Below are positions 41,830 through 50,748 of a stretch of DNA of 64,000 nucleotides, piece by piece. Source of the DNA: Lujinxingiaceae bacterium (lineage in GTDB: Bacteria; Myxococcota_A; Bradymonadia; Bradymonadales; Bradymonadaceae); the NCBI GenBank assembly GCA_013697635.1, contig JACCWM010000147.1, positions 1-64,000 of the forward strand, written 5' to 3'. Position 1 is the stretch's first letter. The number at the start of each line of letters is the position of its first letter. Under the pieces are notes generated by a model. That model did not search any database and was not told where the DNA came from. It worked only from the letters and a program-made list of their open reading frames with translations. A program made the position numbers and the translations under genes.

Positions 41830-43395
41830 ATGAAAGCTCTCAAGGCCCTGGGCGCGCTGGCCGCAGTCGTAGTTTACTTTTTCGCCGTGCTTGGCTTTGG
41901 CGGGCTGACCTCGGATAGCGTCGCCATGCTCGAGCAAGCGCGCCAGGTCGCCTCGACCCTTTCGGGCGGAGGCTGGGCCGCGCTCTTGGCCAGCCCACAC
42001 GCTGGGGCGGAGCTAGTCGCGGGCCTCGTGAGCTACGCATTCGCCGCGTCGGACACGTTTTGGCTGTGGATCTTGTCGGCCATGGCGATTGTAGCGAGCG
42101 TTCCGGCCGTCTACCGAATCGGCGCACGTTTCCACGGCCAGTCAGCGGCCGTGGTGGCAAGCGTCGTCTTTGCCACGAGTGCACCGATCGTTGCTGCGGC
42201 GACGAGCATCTCGACGAGCGCGCTGTGCGTCTTCGCCTGGTGTTGGCTGCTCGATCTGACCACGGCACAGCCTCGCTGGTACAAGATGCTCATCGCTGCC
42301 GCCCTTTCGGCCTTCTTGCTGTTGAGCTGGGCGCCCGTTTTCCTTTGGATGGTGCTTTGGTTGGTCGTCACCGTTTCGCTCTCCGGGCGTGCGGAGCTCG
42401 CTCCGCTTGCACTTCAGGAGCGTGGTATGATGCGCCCGGCGGCCATCGACATCGGCGTCGTGCTCGTCCCCGCGATTGCGCTCCTGCTCGCAAGCGTGGT
42501 GCATCCCGGCATGTGGTCGGGCCTGATCGCTGGCTGGCAGGCCGTGCTCGGCTCCGTGATTGAGGCGCGACCCGCCGCCTTGCTCTTTCGCGGCGAGATG
42601 TATCCGCCCGCCCGACCACCGATCGACACCGGCCTCACCTTCATTTTGACGCGTTTCTCGCTGGTCGCCGTGGCCGCGGCGCTGCTGGGCCTGGTATTTG
42701 CCGCGCTCAGCCAACACCTTGGCCAGCGGCCCCCTAAGAAGCTGTACAGTGGCCTGGCCCTGGCCGTCGTCTTGCTGGCACTGCTTCCCTGGATGCTGCG
42801 CTCGACCCACTATGGCCGCGTTGATACCCTGGCCATGGTTGCGCCGATCATCGCCATCTTCGCCGGCTACGGCGTGGCTCGACTGATCGAGCTGGCCCGT
42901 GCGATGCTCGGCATCTTGCCAGGCCAACGCGCAGACATCGCCATCAAGGCGGCCGTCGCCTTGCTCGCTATCACGCCACTTTGCGTCGAGTCCGCCCTGG
43001 CGCACCCCCACCACGGCTCCTATTACAACGGCCTGGTCGGCGGCCTCGCCGGCGCCGCCGATCACGGCTATCCGCTCGACCACGACGGCCTCGTCCCGGC
43101 AAAGCTCCTCAACGCCCTCAACACCCACGCCGGATCCCAGCCCATCTGGGCCGGCGAGCTCGCCCCATACCTGCGCGAGCTCGCCACCATGCGCAACGAG
43201 CGCCCCCTCAATTACGCCAGCACAATCGGCGACGGCCAGGTATTCGTTCGCCGCTACCAGGACTTCAGCCCCCGCGACCCCACCTCAGCCTCCCGCGCCA
43301 CGGCCAGCGGCGGCGAGTTTGACACGTTGCAGCTTGGCCCAGCGGGCGTATTTCTCTTCGCCATCGACCGCCCCTTCGACGAGGACGGCCAATAG
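41830..43395 (+). CDS. multi-helix membrane protein, probable GT-C type glycosyltransferase
   Basis: 521 residues from the ATG at 41830. About ten hydrophobic helices are visible (residues 3-25, 60-80, 95-130, 150-185 and so on), followed by a soluble C-terminal part of about 110 residues. The layout and the segment HPHHGSYYNGLVGGLAGAA near the end of the membrane region resemble PMT/ArnT-like transferases that use polyprenyl-phosphate sugars. The usual acidic pair in the first periplasmic loop appears only as SDSVAMLEQARQ, so activity is uncertain. The partner gene directly upstream encodes a secreted protein. Confidence 0.6.
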   Translation: MKALKALGALAAVVVYFFAVLGFGGLTSDSVAMLEQARQVASTLSGGGWAALLASPHAGAELVAGLVSYAFAASDTFWLWILSAMAIVASVPAVYRIGARFHGQSAAVVASVVFATSAPIVAAATSISTSALCVFAWCWLLDLTTAQPRWYKMLIAAALSAFLLLSWAPVFLWMVLWLVVTVSLSGRAELAPLALQERGMMRPAAIDIGVVLVPAIALLLASVVHPGMWSGLIAGWQAVLGSVIEARPAALLFRGEMYPPARPPIDTGLTFILTRFSLVAVAAALLGLVFAALSQHLGQRPPKKLYSGLALAVVLLALLPWMLRSTHYGRVDTLAMVAPIIAIFAGYGVARLIELARAMLGILPGQRADIAIKAAVALLAITPLCVESALAHPHHGSYYNGLVGGLAGAADHGYPLDHDGLVPAKLLNALNTHAGSQPIWAGELAPYLRELATMRNERPLNYASTIGDGQVFVRRYQDFSPRDPTSASRATASGGEFDTLQLGPAGVFLFAIDRPFDEDGQ

Positions 43396-43400
43396 CAACG

Positions 43401-43479
43401 CATCTGGTGGCGGGCCGCCAAAGATCGACCCCTCAGGGGACCCGACCTTTGGATAAATATGACAGCGGGCTGCCAGATG
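43401..43479. repeat. palindromic repeat, copy 1, between convergent genes
   Basis: The 37-bp core is 43410-43446, centred on CCCCTCAGGGG. CCAAAG and CTTTGG flank it as an outer stem, with TCG/CGA between. An outer inverted repeat CATCTGG (43401-43407) / CCAGATG (43473-43479) encloses it, and the first 11 bases of the core recur at 43465-43475. The unit lies between two gene ends and probably terminates both. Confidence 0.75.
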
Positions 43480-43493
43480 TCACAACGGCATGA

Positions 43494-44660
43494 TTAGACC
43501 ACACCCTCGGCGCGCAATTGGCCGATCGCCGGCGCGTCAAATCCGAGGGTTTCGAGCACCTCGTGGGTGTGTTCGCCAAGTAACGGTGGCCGGCGGTGCT
43601 CCATGGCATGCGGGGTTAGCGGCGTTCTCATGTGGCGCACGCCGCATAGCTCAAAGAAGCTCTTTCGGGCGCGAAACAGCTCGTCCTCGAAGGCCTCGGC
43701 CGGCGAGAGGACCGGTTCGATGCAAAGATCGAGGCTGGCGAAGATCTCCATCCATGCATCCCGGTCGCGCTGTTTCAAGATGTTGGCTACCTGGGTGCGA
43801 GTGGTCTCACCGAGCTCGCCGGTCATCAAGCCGTCGCCGGCGAGCTCGGGCGCGCCAATGGCCGTGACAAAACCTATCCAAAATTTGGGTTCGAGCGCTC
43901 CGACCGCAAGATAGCCACCGTCTGCGCAGGCATAAACGCCGTAGGAAGCGACGCCGCCCGTCAGCATGCCCTGTCCACGCCCGGCCTGCTCGCCTGCCGC
44001 CAGAGTTGCCTGCAGCGGTAGATGAAAGGAGAGCGCGCCGTCGGTCATGCTGATATCGAGAAAACAGCCCTGGCCGCTGCGCTCGCGGCGAAACAAGGCG
44101 CTGACGATGCCAAGTCCTGCGTAAAGCGCGCCACCGGCCAGATCCGCCAATTGAAAGCCGGGCACGACCGGTTTGGCCCCGGGCAAACCGGTCTGCTCGA
44201 GCACACCCGAGCGGGCCAAAAAATTGAGATCGTGGCCTGCGCGCAAAGACAACGGGCCATCGGCGCCGTAGCCCGAGATGGCGCAAAAGATAAGCCTGGG
44301 ATTGAGCGCGCGCAGCCGCTCATGGCCAACGCCCAGGCGCTCCATCACGCCCGGGCGAAACGACTCGATCACGACGTCAGCCTCGAGGACAAGGCGCTCG
44401 AGCACCTCAACGCCTCGCGCATCCTTGAGATTGAGCGTCAGCGAGCGCTTGTTACGGTTGATCGACGCAAAGAACACACCCATCTCATCGACAAAGGGCG
44501 GATAGTAGCGCGCGTAGTCACCGCCGCTCGGATCCTCGATCTTGAGTACATCGGCGCCCATATCGGCCAGCAGCAGCGTACAAAACGGGCCCGGCAAGAG
44601 CCGCGACAAGTCGAGCACCTTGATGCCCTCGAGCGGCTGGCCCAGCGTTGCTTCGTGCAT
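43494..44660 (-). CDS. CaiB/BaiF-type CoA transferase, alpha-methylacyl-CoA racemase-like
   Basis: 388 residues from the ATG at 44660; GGAGG lies 6 nt upstream, and an overlapping ATG at 44666 is too close to it. Family III CoA transferase features are clear: GIKVLDLSRLLPGPFCTLLL at the N-terminus, ADMGADVLKIEDPSGGD, and GYGADGP...AGHDLNFLARSG, in which D144 is the catalytic Asp. The AGHD-x-N context is that of alpha-methylacyl-CoA racemases, which epimerise branched fatty acyl-CoAs. It lies downstream of an SCP2 gene, which suits lipid or sterol-like metabolism, though a terminator separates them. Confidence 0.9.
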   Translation of the reverse strand: MHEATLGQPLEGIKVLDLSRLLPGPFCTLLLADMGADVLKIEDPSGGDYARYYPPFVDEMGVFFASINRNKRSLTLNLKDARGVEVLERLVLEADVVIESFRPGVMERLGVGHERLRALNPRLIFCAISGYGADGPLSLRAGHDLNFLARSGVLEQTGLPGAKPVVPGFQLADLAGGALYAGLGIVSALFRRERSGQGCFLDISMTDGALSFHLPLQATLAAGEQAGRGQGMLTGGVASYGVYACADGGYLAVGALEPKFWIGFVTAIGAPELAGDGLMTGELGETTRTQVANILKQRDRDAWMEIFASLDLCIEPVLSPAEAFEDELFRARKSFFELCGVRHMRTPLTPHAMEHRRPPLLGEHTHEVLETLGFDAPAIGQLRAEGVV

Positions 44661-44681
44661 GATCATCCTCCAAGAAAACAA

Positions 44682-44710
44682 AGCGCGCCCCGGAAAGACC
44701 AGGGCGCGCT
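44682..44710 (-). terminator. rho-independent terminator after the SCP2 gene
   Basis: AGCGCGCCC (44682-44690) and GGGCGCGCT (44702-44710) form a perfect 9-bp stem with an 11-nt loop. On the minus strand it is followed by TTTGTTTTCTT. It sits between the SCP2 stop codon and the ribosome site of the CoA transferase, so it ends or attenuates read-through into the latter. Confidence 0.85.
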
Positions 44711-44743
44711 CGTGTGTTGCTACGGAGCTCGAGAGCCAGGGTT

Positions 44744-45076
44744 TCAGCCGATGAAGTTCTGCAACTTCATCGCCAGGCCCATGTTGCCCGCGATCTTGAT
44801 CTTGTTCATCATGAAGGCCTGCGGCCCAGATAGGCGACCCTCCCACATGTCGACGAAGTCCGAATCCTTCATCGTGATCGTGCACTGCGCGGCATCGCTC
44901 TCACCCTCGGCGACGAAATCCTCATCCTTGGTGAAGTCCAGCGTCCAGGTGCCGGCATCGTCGCCGGTGATGTTGAACTGGTAGATCGCGTTGGTGGACT
45001 TGGCCTTGTCAGGATTGACCTTGAGCTTGGCGGGAAGCACCTCTTCGAAAATCGTCTTGGCGGTCAGATCGGACAT
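44744..45076 (-). CDS. SCP2 sterol-carrier-domain protein
   Basis: 110 residues; start ATG at 45076 with GGAG 6 nt upstream (an in-frame GTG at 45082 is too close to it). It is a stand-alone SCP2 domain: ATWTLDFTKDEDF-like central strands (GTWTLDFTKDEDFVAEGESD), then CTITMKDSDFVDMWEGRLSG and GPQAFMMNKIKIAGNMGLAM, the hydrophobic lipid-tunnel helix and strand. Such proteins bind fatty acyl-CoA or sterols. Divergent from accC; followed by a terminator and the AMACR-like gene. Confidence 0.92.
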   Translation of the reverse strand: MSDLTAKTIFEEVLPAKLKVNPDKAKSTNAIYQFNITGDDAGTWTLDFTKDEDFVAEGESDAAQCTITMKDSDFVDMWEGRLSGPQAFMMNKIKIAGNMGLAMKLQNFIG

Positions 45077-45309
45077 GAACACTCCTTATCATTGAGGATT
45101 GGTGCACCGGGGTCATCAGACGTTCAAATTTCACAGCGGCAACGTGCTACCACGGCGCCAAACGTGTTGCAAGCCACGATGCGCCGGGCGAGCCGGGCGT
45201 GCGCCGACGTCGGCGCCGTCGCAATTGACGATCGCCGCCTCCGCGTGCTATTTCCACCCTCCGCGTCAACGACCACAACAAAGCCCACTACCAGCGAAGG
45301 ATCCACGCG

Positions 45310-46650
45310 ATGTTCGACCGAATTCTCATCGCCAATCGCGGCGAAATCGCCGCGCGCATCGCGCGCACCTGCAAGCGCCTCGGCATCCACAGCGTTGCCA
45401 TCTTCAGCGAGGCCGATCGGGGCGCACCGCATACACTGATCGCCGACGAAGCCCACTGTGTGGGCCCGGCCCACGTTTTGGAGAGCTATCTCAACGTCGA
45501 GCGCATCCTGGAGGTCGTCAAAGACAGCGGCGCCCAGGCGATTCATCCCGGCTACGGGCTGTTGAGCGAGAACACGAGCTTTGTGGCGCGTGTCGAGGCA
45601 GCCGGCGTGAGTTTCATCGGCCCGAGCTCGGAGGCGATTCGCTTGATGGGCGACAAGGCCCAGGCCCGCGCTTTTGCGACCAGCGTCGGTGTTCCAGTCG
45701 TGCCAGGCTCGGATGGGCCGGTGGCCGATGAAGAGGCGGCCTTAGTGATCGCCGAACAGCTCGGCTATCCCGTCTTGGTCAAGGCTTCAGCCGGCGGCGG
45801 TGGCATCGGAATGAACCTCGCCACCGACGAAAAGGGTCTCAAAAAGGCGATCAAGCAGTCCCAACGCCGTGCTGAGTCGGCCTTTGGAAACGCGGAGTTC
45901 TACCTCGAGCGCTTCGTCTCCAAGCCGCGCCACATCGAGGTTCAGGTCTTCGGCGACGCCCATGGAAACGTCGTGCACCTCTTCGAGCGCGAGTGCAGCA
46001 TCCAGCGTCGCCACCAGAAGGTGATCGAGGAGACGCCGTCGGTCGCCATGGGTATACACCCCGGGCTTCGCGAGCGCATGACCGAGGCCGCCGTGCGGCT
46101 GACCCGTGCGGCCAACTACAAGAATGCCGGAACAATCGAGTTCATCGTCGATGACCAGGGCAACTTCTACTTTATCGAGATGAACACTCGCCTTCAGGTC
46201 GAGCACACGATCACGGAAATGATCACGGGCACCGATTTGGTTGAGTGGCAGCTTCGCGTGGCCGCCGGCCAGGCGTTACCGCTCTCGCAAGACGAAATCA
46301 CGATGCGCGGACACGCCATTCAGTGCCGTATCTACGCCGAGAACCCGGCCAAAATGTTCATGCCTGCTCCGGGAACCATCGGCGACTACGTTGAGCCCCA
46401 CGGCGAGGGTGTGCGCGTGGATTCTGGCGTGCAGGCAAACTGGGAGGTCACGCCCTTTTATGACCCGCTCGTCGCCAAGGTCGTCACCCACGGCGAGAGC
46501 CGCACGCAGGCTGCCGAGCGCATGCGCGACGCTTTGCAAAGCTATCGCATCGACGGCCTGACGACGAACAAAGAGATGCACCTCGACGTGCTCGCTGATG
46601 AGGATTTTCTCGCTGGGCGCTTTCACACCGGGTGGCTCGAACATCGCTAA
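45310..46650 (+). CDS. accC: biotin carboxylase (acetyl/acyl-CoA carboxylase subunit)
   Basis: 446 residues, standard for AccC. It shows the N-terminal motif FDRILIANRGEIAARI, the Gly-rich ATP loop KASAGGGGIGM, FVSKPRHIEVQVFGD, the bicarbonate/ATP site ECSIQRRHQKVIEE and NTRLQVEHTITEM. It carboxylates biotin on the carrier encoded 40 bp downstream, using ATP and bicarbonate. No carboxyltransferase gene is in the window, so the acyl-CoA substrate is unknown. GAAGGA precedes the ATG. Neighbouring lipid genes fit fatty-acid metabolism. Confidence 0.95.
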   Translation: MFDRILIANRGEIAARIARTCKRLGIHSVAIFSEADRGAPHTLIADEAHCVGPAHVLESYLNVERILEVVKDSGAQAIHPGYGLLSENTSFVARVEAAGVSFIGPSSEAIRLMGDKAQARAFATSVGVPVVPGSDGPVADEEAALVIAEQLGYPVLVKASAGGGGIGMNLATDEKGLKKAIKQSQRRAESAFGNAEFYLERFVSKPRHIEVQVFGDAHGNVVHLFERECSIQRRHQKVIEETPSVAMGIHPGLRERMTEAAVRLTRAANYKNAGTIEFIVDDQGNFYFIEMNTRLQVEHTITEMITGTDLVEWQLRVAAGQALPLSQDEITMRGHAIQCRIYAENPAKMFMPAPGTIGDYVEPHGEGVRVDSGVQANWEVTPFYDPLVAKVVTHGESRTQAAERMRDALQSYRIDGLTTNKEMHLDVLADEDFLAGRFHTGWLEHR

Positions 46651-46690
46651 CGGGCGTCACGCCCGATCAATTTTATTGAGGAGAAATGAG

Positions 46691-46912
46691 ATGGCTGAAC
46701 AAGTTAAAGCGCACATCACTGGCACGGTCTGGAAAATTGAGGTCAAGATCGGCGACACCGTCGAAGAAGATGACGATCTGATCATCCTCGAGTCGATGAA
46801 GATGGAGATGCCCGTGAGCGCCCCATTCGACGGCGTGGTCGTGGAGATCCTCGTCTCCGAGGGCGATGCCGTCGAAGAAGATCAGGTGCTCATCGTGCTC
46901 GAAGAGAGCTGA
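46691..46912 (+). CDS. short biotin carboxyl carrier protein
   Basis: 73 residues: a bare biotinyl domain with the acceptor Lys K37 in ESMKMEMPV. It lacks the long N-terminal Ala/Pro extension of E. coli AccB. GGAG lies 9 nt before the ATG. It follows accC by 40 bp and is certainly its partner. Such short carriers occur in acyl-CoA carboxylases of several phyla. Confidence 0.93.
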   Translation: MAEQVKAHITGTVWKIEVKIGDTVEEDDDLIILESMKMEMPVSAPFDGVVVEILVSEGDAVEEDQVLIVLEES

Positions 46913-47007
46913 TCGTTTTGTGAAATTATGAGAATTGCCGCTCATCTTGCTTAGCTTTGGCTATATGCCAGCGCTATTGAACCGCCCCCTCTTCCCGGCG
47001 GAGCAAG

Positions 47008-47907
47008 ATGATGAAGATGACAATTGCATCGCTTACGTTTGCTTTGTTTGCTGCACTCACCCTTCCCGCCTGCGGCCGATCGGCCGTCGAGGATCCACCA
47101 GGCTGTGATCCCGCATGCCCGCTTGGCCAGGTCTGCATAGCAACCGAGGACGCCGATGAGCCCCAGTGCATCGTGGAGTTCACCGGTGGCGGCCCGCAGA
47201 CCACCACCGAGAGCTGCTCATGGCTTTCGGCCTGCATCGCCGACTGCGACGATACCGTGTGCACGGCCGTCTGTGAGGCCCAGGTAGACGAGGAGATTCG
47301 CCACGCACACTCCTTTTGGAGCGCCTGTTTGCAAAACAATTGTGAGGGACTGCAAAGCGATGAGTGCGTGCGCGCCTGGTGCGCACCCCAGGCCATGCGC
47401 TGCTTCGGCGTACTGCCTGGCGAACCCCTGACCGTAGGCCCGCTCGCTTGTGCACAGATCGCCGAATGCGTCGATCGCTGCGCCGATGACGCCTGCGCCA
47501 CAGAGTGTCGCTTTCAGGGCACCGAGCGCGCCCAGGAGCAGCTGATCGCCCTCGATGACTGTCTCGAGGCGCGCTGCGCTGGCGCCGACGCGACCGATAC
47601 ATGCCCCGAAACCCAGTGCCTGAGCCCAATGACGACCTGTTTTGGTCCCGGACCCGACCCGGCCGAGGGAACGGCCAATTGCACCGAACTTCACGCCTGC
47701 GTGCGCACCTGCTCGGACAATATTTGTGTTCAAAACTGCAACGCCCAGAGCACCTTCGCCGCTCAACAGGCCCACCGCCATCTCATCCAGTGCGGACTGA
47801 CCAACTGCGTCGACCCCGACATCCAAGAGATCGACTTCGCGATGTGCTACCAGAACATGTGCGGCGACATGCTGAGAATCTGCTTTGAGGCGGAACACCA
47901 GGAGTAG
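47008..47907 (+). CDS. Cys-rich lipoprotein with three internal repeats
   Basis: 299 residues; lipobox LTLPAC (C22). After a short Cys-knot-like start (CDPACPLGQVC) come three repeats of about 75 residues. Each runs C-x-x-L/I-x-x-C-x-x-x-C-x-D-x-x-C, helix, L/W-x-x-C-x-x-x-x-C, C-x-x-x-x-C, ending in MRCFG / TTCFG / LRICF. The cysteines should form disulphides in a helical periplasmic or surface module. The style is typical of Myxococcota/Bradymonadales accessory lipoproteins. Function unknown. A dispersed palindromic repeat follows. Confidence 0.8.
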   Translation: MMKMTIASLTFALFAALTLPACGRSAVEDPPGCDPACPLGQVCIATEDADEPQCIVEFTGGGPQTTTESCSWLSACIADCDDTVCTAVCEAQVDEEIRHAHSFWSACLQNNCEGLQSDECVRAWCAPQAMRCFGVLPGEPLTVGPLACAQIAECVDRCADDACATECRFQGTERAQEQLIALDDCLEARCAGADATDTCPETQCLSPMTTCFGPGPDPAEGTANCTELHACVRTCSDNICVQNCNAQSTFAAQQAHRHLIQCGLTNCVDPDIQEIDFAMCYQNMCGDMLRICFEAEHQE

Positions 47908-47918
47908 CAATATTGGTA

Positions 47919-47955
47919 GCGGGCTGCCAAGGATCGACCCCTCAGGGGACCCGAC
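47919..47955. repeat. palindromic repeat, copy 2, between convergent genes
   Basis: 37-bp core with CCCCTCAGGGG at the centre, differing from copy 1 at two positions. It lies between the Cys-rich lipoprotein stop and the uvrA stop. A small inverted repeat TTGG...CCAA brackets its left part. Confidence 0.75.
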
Positions 47956-47974
47956 TATGGGAATTCTATGGATC

Positions 47975-50740
47975 TCATTCGCCGATCAGATCGCGCAGGT
48001 AGTGGCCGGTGATGCTCTCGGGGCATGCGGCCACTTCGGCAGGTGTGCCGCAGGCGACGAGCTTGCCGCCGTAGGGGCCGGCGCCGGGGCCGAGGTCGAG
48101 CACGTAGTCGCAGCGGGCGATGAAATCGGTGTTGTGCTCGATGACGATGACCGTGTGGCCAATCTCGAGCAGCTTGCGAAGCGCGCCAAGCAGCACGGCG
48201 ACGTCGCGCAGGTGAAGTCCCACGGTCGGCTCGTCGAAGATAAAGAGTACAGGGCGCGACTCACTGCTCTTTCGGCCCTCGGCGATGTAGGTTGCGAGCT
48301 TCAAGCGCTGGGCCTCGCCACCGGAGAGCGTGGAGGTGGTCTGGCCAAGGCGCAGATAGCCCAGTCCGACCTCTTGTAGGGGAGCGAGCTTTCGAATCAG
48401 CGCCGGGGTGCTGGCAAAAAAGTCGACGGCCTCATCGACGGTCATCGCAAAGACGTCGCTGATGTTCTTGCCGCGGTACTGCACGGCCAGAACCTTGCGG
48501 GTGAAGCGGTGGCCGTCACATTGCTCACAAACCACCTCGATGTCAGCCATGAAGTGCATCTCAACGACGTTGTATCCGGTGCCCTCGCAGCTCTCGCAGC
48601 GGCCGCCGGGCGTGTTGAAGCTGAAGTCGCCCATGGTCAAACCGGTGAGCTGCGCCTCGCGAGTCTGACTGAAGACCTTGCGGATGTCGTCGTAGCCCTT
48701 GGTGTAGCTGAGCGCGTTGGAGCGGCTCGAGCGTCCGATCGCGCCCTGGTCCATCAGCACGACATGGTCGAAGTCCTCGAGGCCTTCGAGGCGCTCAAAG
48801 CTGCCCGAGGCGATGCCGCCGTGGCCCTGGCTTCGGCGCCAACTGTTGTAAAGCACCTCTTCGAGCAAGGTGGACTTGCCCGAGCCGCTGACCCCGGTGA
48901 CCACGCTCATTCGATTGTGAGGGATCGCGACGTCGAGGTTGTCGAGGTTGTGTTCACTGGCGCCAAAAATACGAATCCATTTGTCGCTGGTGGGTTTTGC
49001 GCCCTCGTCAAGCAGGTCGGCGGCCATTTCGGTGGCTCGGCCCAAATCAAAACCACCGACTGGCCCGCTGTACATCAACTCGCCGCCGTGTTCACCGCCG
49101 AGCGGGCCAAGCTCGAGGATATAATCGGCGCCCAAAATGATCTCCGGGTCATGCTCGACGACCACCACGGTGTTGCCCAGATCGCGCAGTCCACGAAGCA
49201 CCTCGAGCAGACGCTGGGAGTCGCGCGCGTGCAAGCCCGCCGTGGGCTCGTCGAGCACGTAGAGCGTGTCGGTGAGCGCGCGGCCAAGGCTCGACGTCAG
49301 GTGGATGCGCTGCATCTCACCGCCGGAGAGCGTGCGCGATTGACGCTCGATGGTCAGATAACCAAGGCCCACCTCGACCAGGTAATTGAGGCGGTACAAA
49401 ATTTCGTCGAGCAGCGTCTGCACGCGCTTGCCCAGATGCTCGGGCAGGCGCAAATCGCCAAACGCCGCGAGGGCCTGCTCGATGCGCATGCCCCAAACGT
49501 CGCTGATGAGCATGCCGGCGACACGCACGTTTCTCGCGTCAGGGTGCAGGCGGCTGCCCTCGCAGCTCGGGCACAGGTCATAGCCGCGGTAGCGCGCAAG
49601 GAAGATGCGCACGTCGGTCTTGAAGGTCTTGGCTTTGAGCTCGTCGAAGAACTTCGAGAGGCCCTTGTAACCCTTGCCTCCGAAGCGCACGAACTTTTGA
49701 TGCTCGGCCGCAAGCTTCGCAAAAGGCACGTCGATCGCGATGCCCGCCGTCATGCACGCCTTGACCAGGGCCGCTTGTTGGCGCACGTACTTGGGCGTCT
49801 GAAAGCAGGCGATGACGCCGCCCTCGATCGTCAGCGAAGGGTTGGGGATGACTTTTTTGAAGTCGACGCCCATGGTCTTGCCAAAGCCCGTGCACTCCGG
49901 GCAGGCGCCAAGCGAGCTGTTGAAGCTGAACAGCGCCGGCTGAGGCTCGACGAAGTTGGTGCTGCACGTGTTGCAGCGAAACGCCTGGTCGAAGACCATC
50001 GGCGCGCTGGCTTCACCGGCGCGGTAGATCAGTATGCGCCCTTTTCCCAGCGCCAAACCTGCCTCGACCGCCTCGGAGATGCGCATCTGGGCATCTTCGC
50101 GCACAATGACGCGGTCGATGACGACGGGAAAATCCGAGCGATCGAGCAGACGATCGAAGTCCGCTTCGCGCAGATCGACCGTCTCGCCGTCAAGATAGAG
50201 GCGCGCATAACCTTCCTGCACGAGATGCTTGAGCATCGAGGCGCGATGCTCCGCAAGCGTTGCATCGACCGTGGCCACGATGACCAGGCGAGCGCCATCC
50301 TCAAGCGCATTGAGCGTGTTGACGACGCTCGCCACGGTGTCGCGCGAGACGAGCAGCTCGCAGTTGGGGCAAATCGTCTGGCCGGCATGGGTAAACAGCA
50401 GCTGGAGGTGGTCATCGATCTCGGTGACCGTGCCCACGGTCGAGCGCGCGTTGGAGACCTCGTTTTTCTGGCGCAGTGCGACGGCCGGCTGGATATTGTG
50501 CACGGCGTCGAGCGGCGGCTTCTCCATGCGCTGCAAGAATTGGCGCGCATAGGTCGACAAGGACTCCGTATAGCGGCGCTGTCCCTCGGCGTAGAGCGTG
50601 TCAAAGGCCAGGCTGGACTTGCCCGAGCCGCTGACGCCGGTGACCACGGTCAACTGACGGTGCGGGATGTCACAATCGACGTTCTTCAAATTGTGCGTTC
50701 GCACACCGCGAAGCGCGATGTGCTCTGGTGCTCGCTTCAT
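47975..50740 (-). CDS. uvrA: UvrA family ATPase (excinuclease ABC subunit A)
   Basis: 921 residues from the ATG at 50740. Two ABC ATPase modules are present: Walker A GVSGSGKSS (35-43) with signature LSGGEMQR, and Walker A GVSGSGKST with signature LSGGEAQR. The zinc modules CNTC...CPEC and CESC...CEQC are intact, and a UvrB-interaction region lies near 130-230. It loads UvrB on DNA damage. It is slightly shorter than E. coli UvrA (940), and the first signature (EMQRIHLTSSLG) differs from the usual, so it could be a second UvrA paralogue. It begins 8 bp after the long lipoprotein gene, at the end of an opp operon, an unexpected context. Confidence 0.92.
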   Translation of the reverse strand: MKRAPEHIALRGVRTHNLKNVDCDIPHRQLTVVTGVSGSGKSSLAFDTLYAEGQRRYTESLSTYARQFLQRMEKPPLDAVHNIQPAVALRQKNEVSNARSTVGTVTEIDDHLQLLFTHAGQTICPNCELLVSRDTVASVVNTLNALEDGARLVIVATVDATLAEHRASMLKHLVQEGYARLYLDGETVDLREADFDRLLDRSDFPVVIDRVIVREDAQMRISEAVEAGLALGKGRILIYRAGEASAPMVFDQAFRCNTCSTNFVEPQPALFSFNSSLGACPECTGFGKTMGVDFKKVIPNPSLTIEGGVIACFQTPKYVRQQAALVKACMTAGIAIDVPFAKLAAEHQKFVRFGGKGYKGLSKFFDELKAKTFKTDVRIFLARYRGYDLCPSCEGSRLHPDARNVRVAGMLISDVWGMRIEQALAAFGDLRLPEHLGKRVQTLLDEILYRLNYLVEVGLGYLTIERQSRTLSGGEMQRIHLTSSLGRALTDTLYVLDEPTAGLHARDSQRLLEVLRGLRDLGNTVVVVEHDPEIILGADYILELGPLGGEHGGELMYSGPVGGFDLGRATEMAADLLDEGAKPTSDKWIRIFGASEHNLDNLDVAIPHNRMSVVTGVSGSGKSTLLEEVLYNSWRRSQGHGGIASGSFERLEGLEDFDHVVLMDQGAIGRSSRSNALSYTKGYDDIRKVFSQTREAQLTGLTMGDFSFNTPGGRCESCEGTGYNVVEMHFMADIEVVCEQCDGHRFTRKVLAVQYRGKNISDVFAMTVDEAVDFFASTPALIRKLAPLQEVGLGYLRLGQTTSTLSGGEAQRLKLATYIAEGRKSSESRPVLFIFDEPTVGLHLRDVAVLLGALRKLLEIGHTVIVIEHNTDFIARCDYVLDLGPGAGPYGGKLVACGTPAEVAACPESITGHYLRDLIGE

Positions 50741-50748
50741 AGTTGCTC

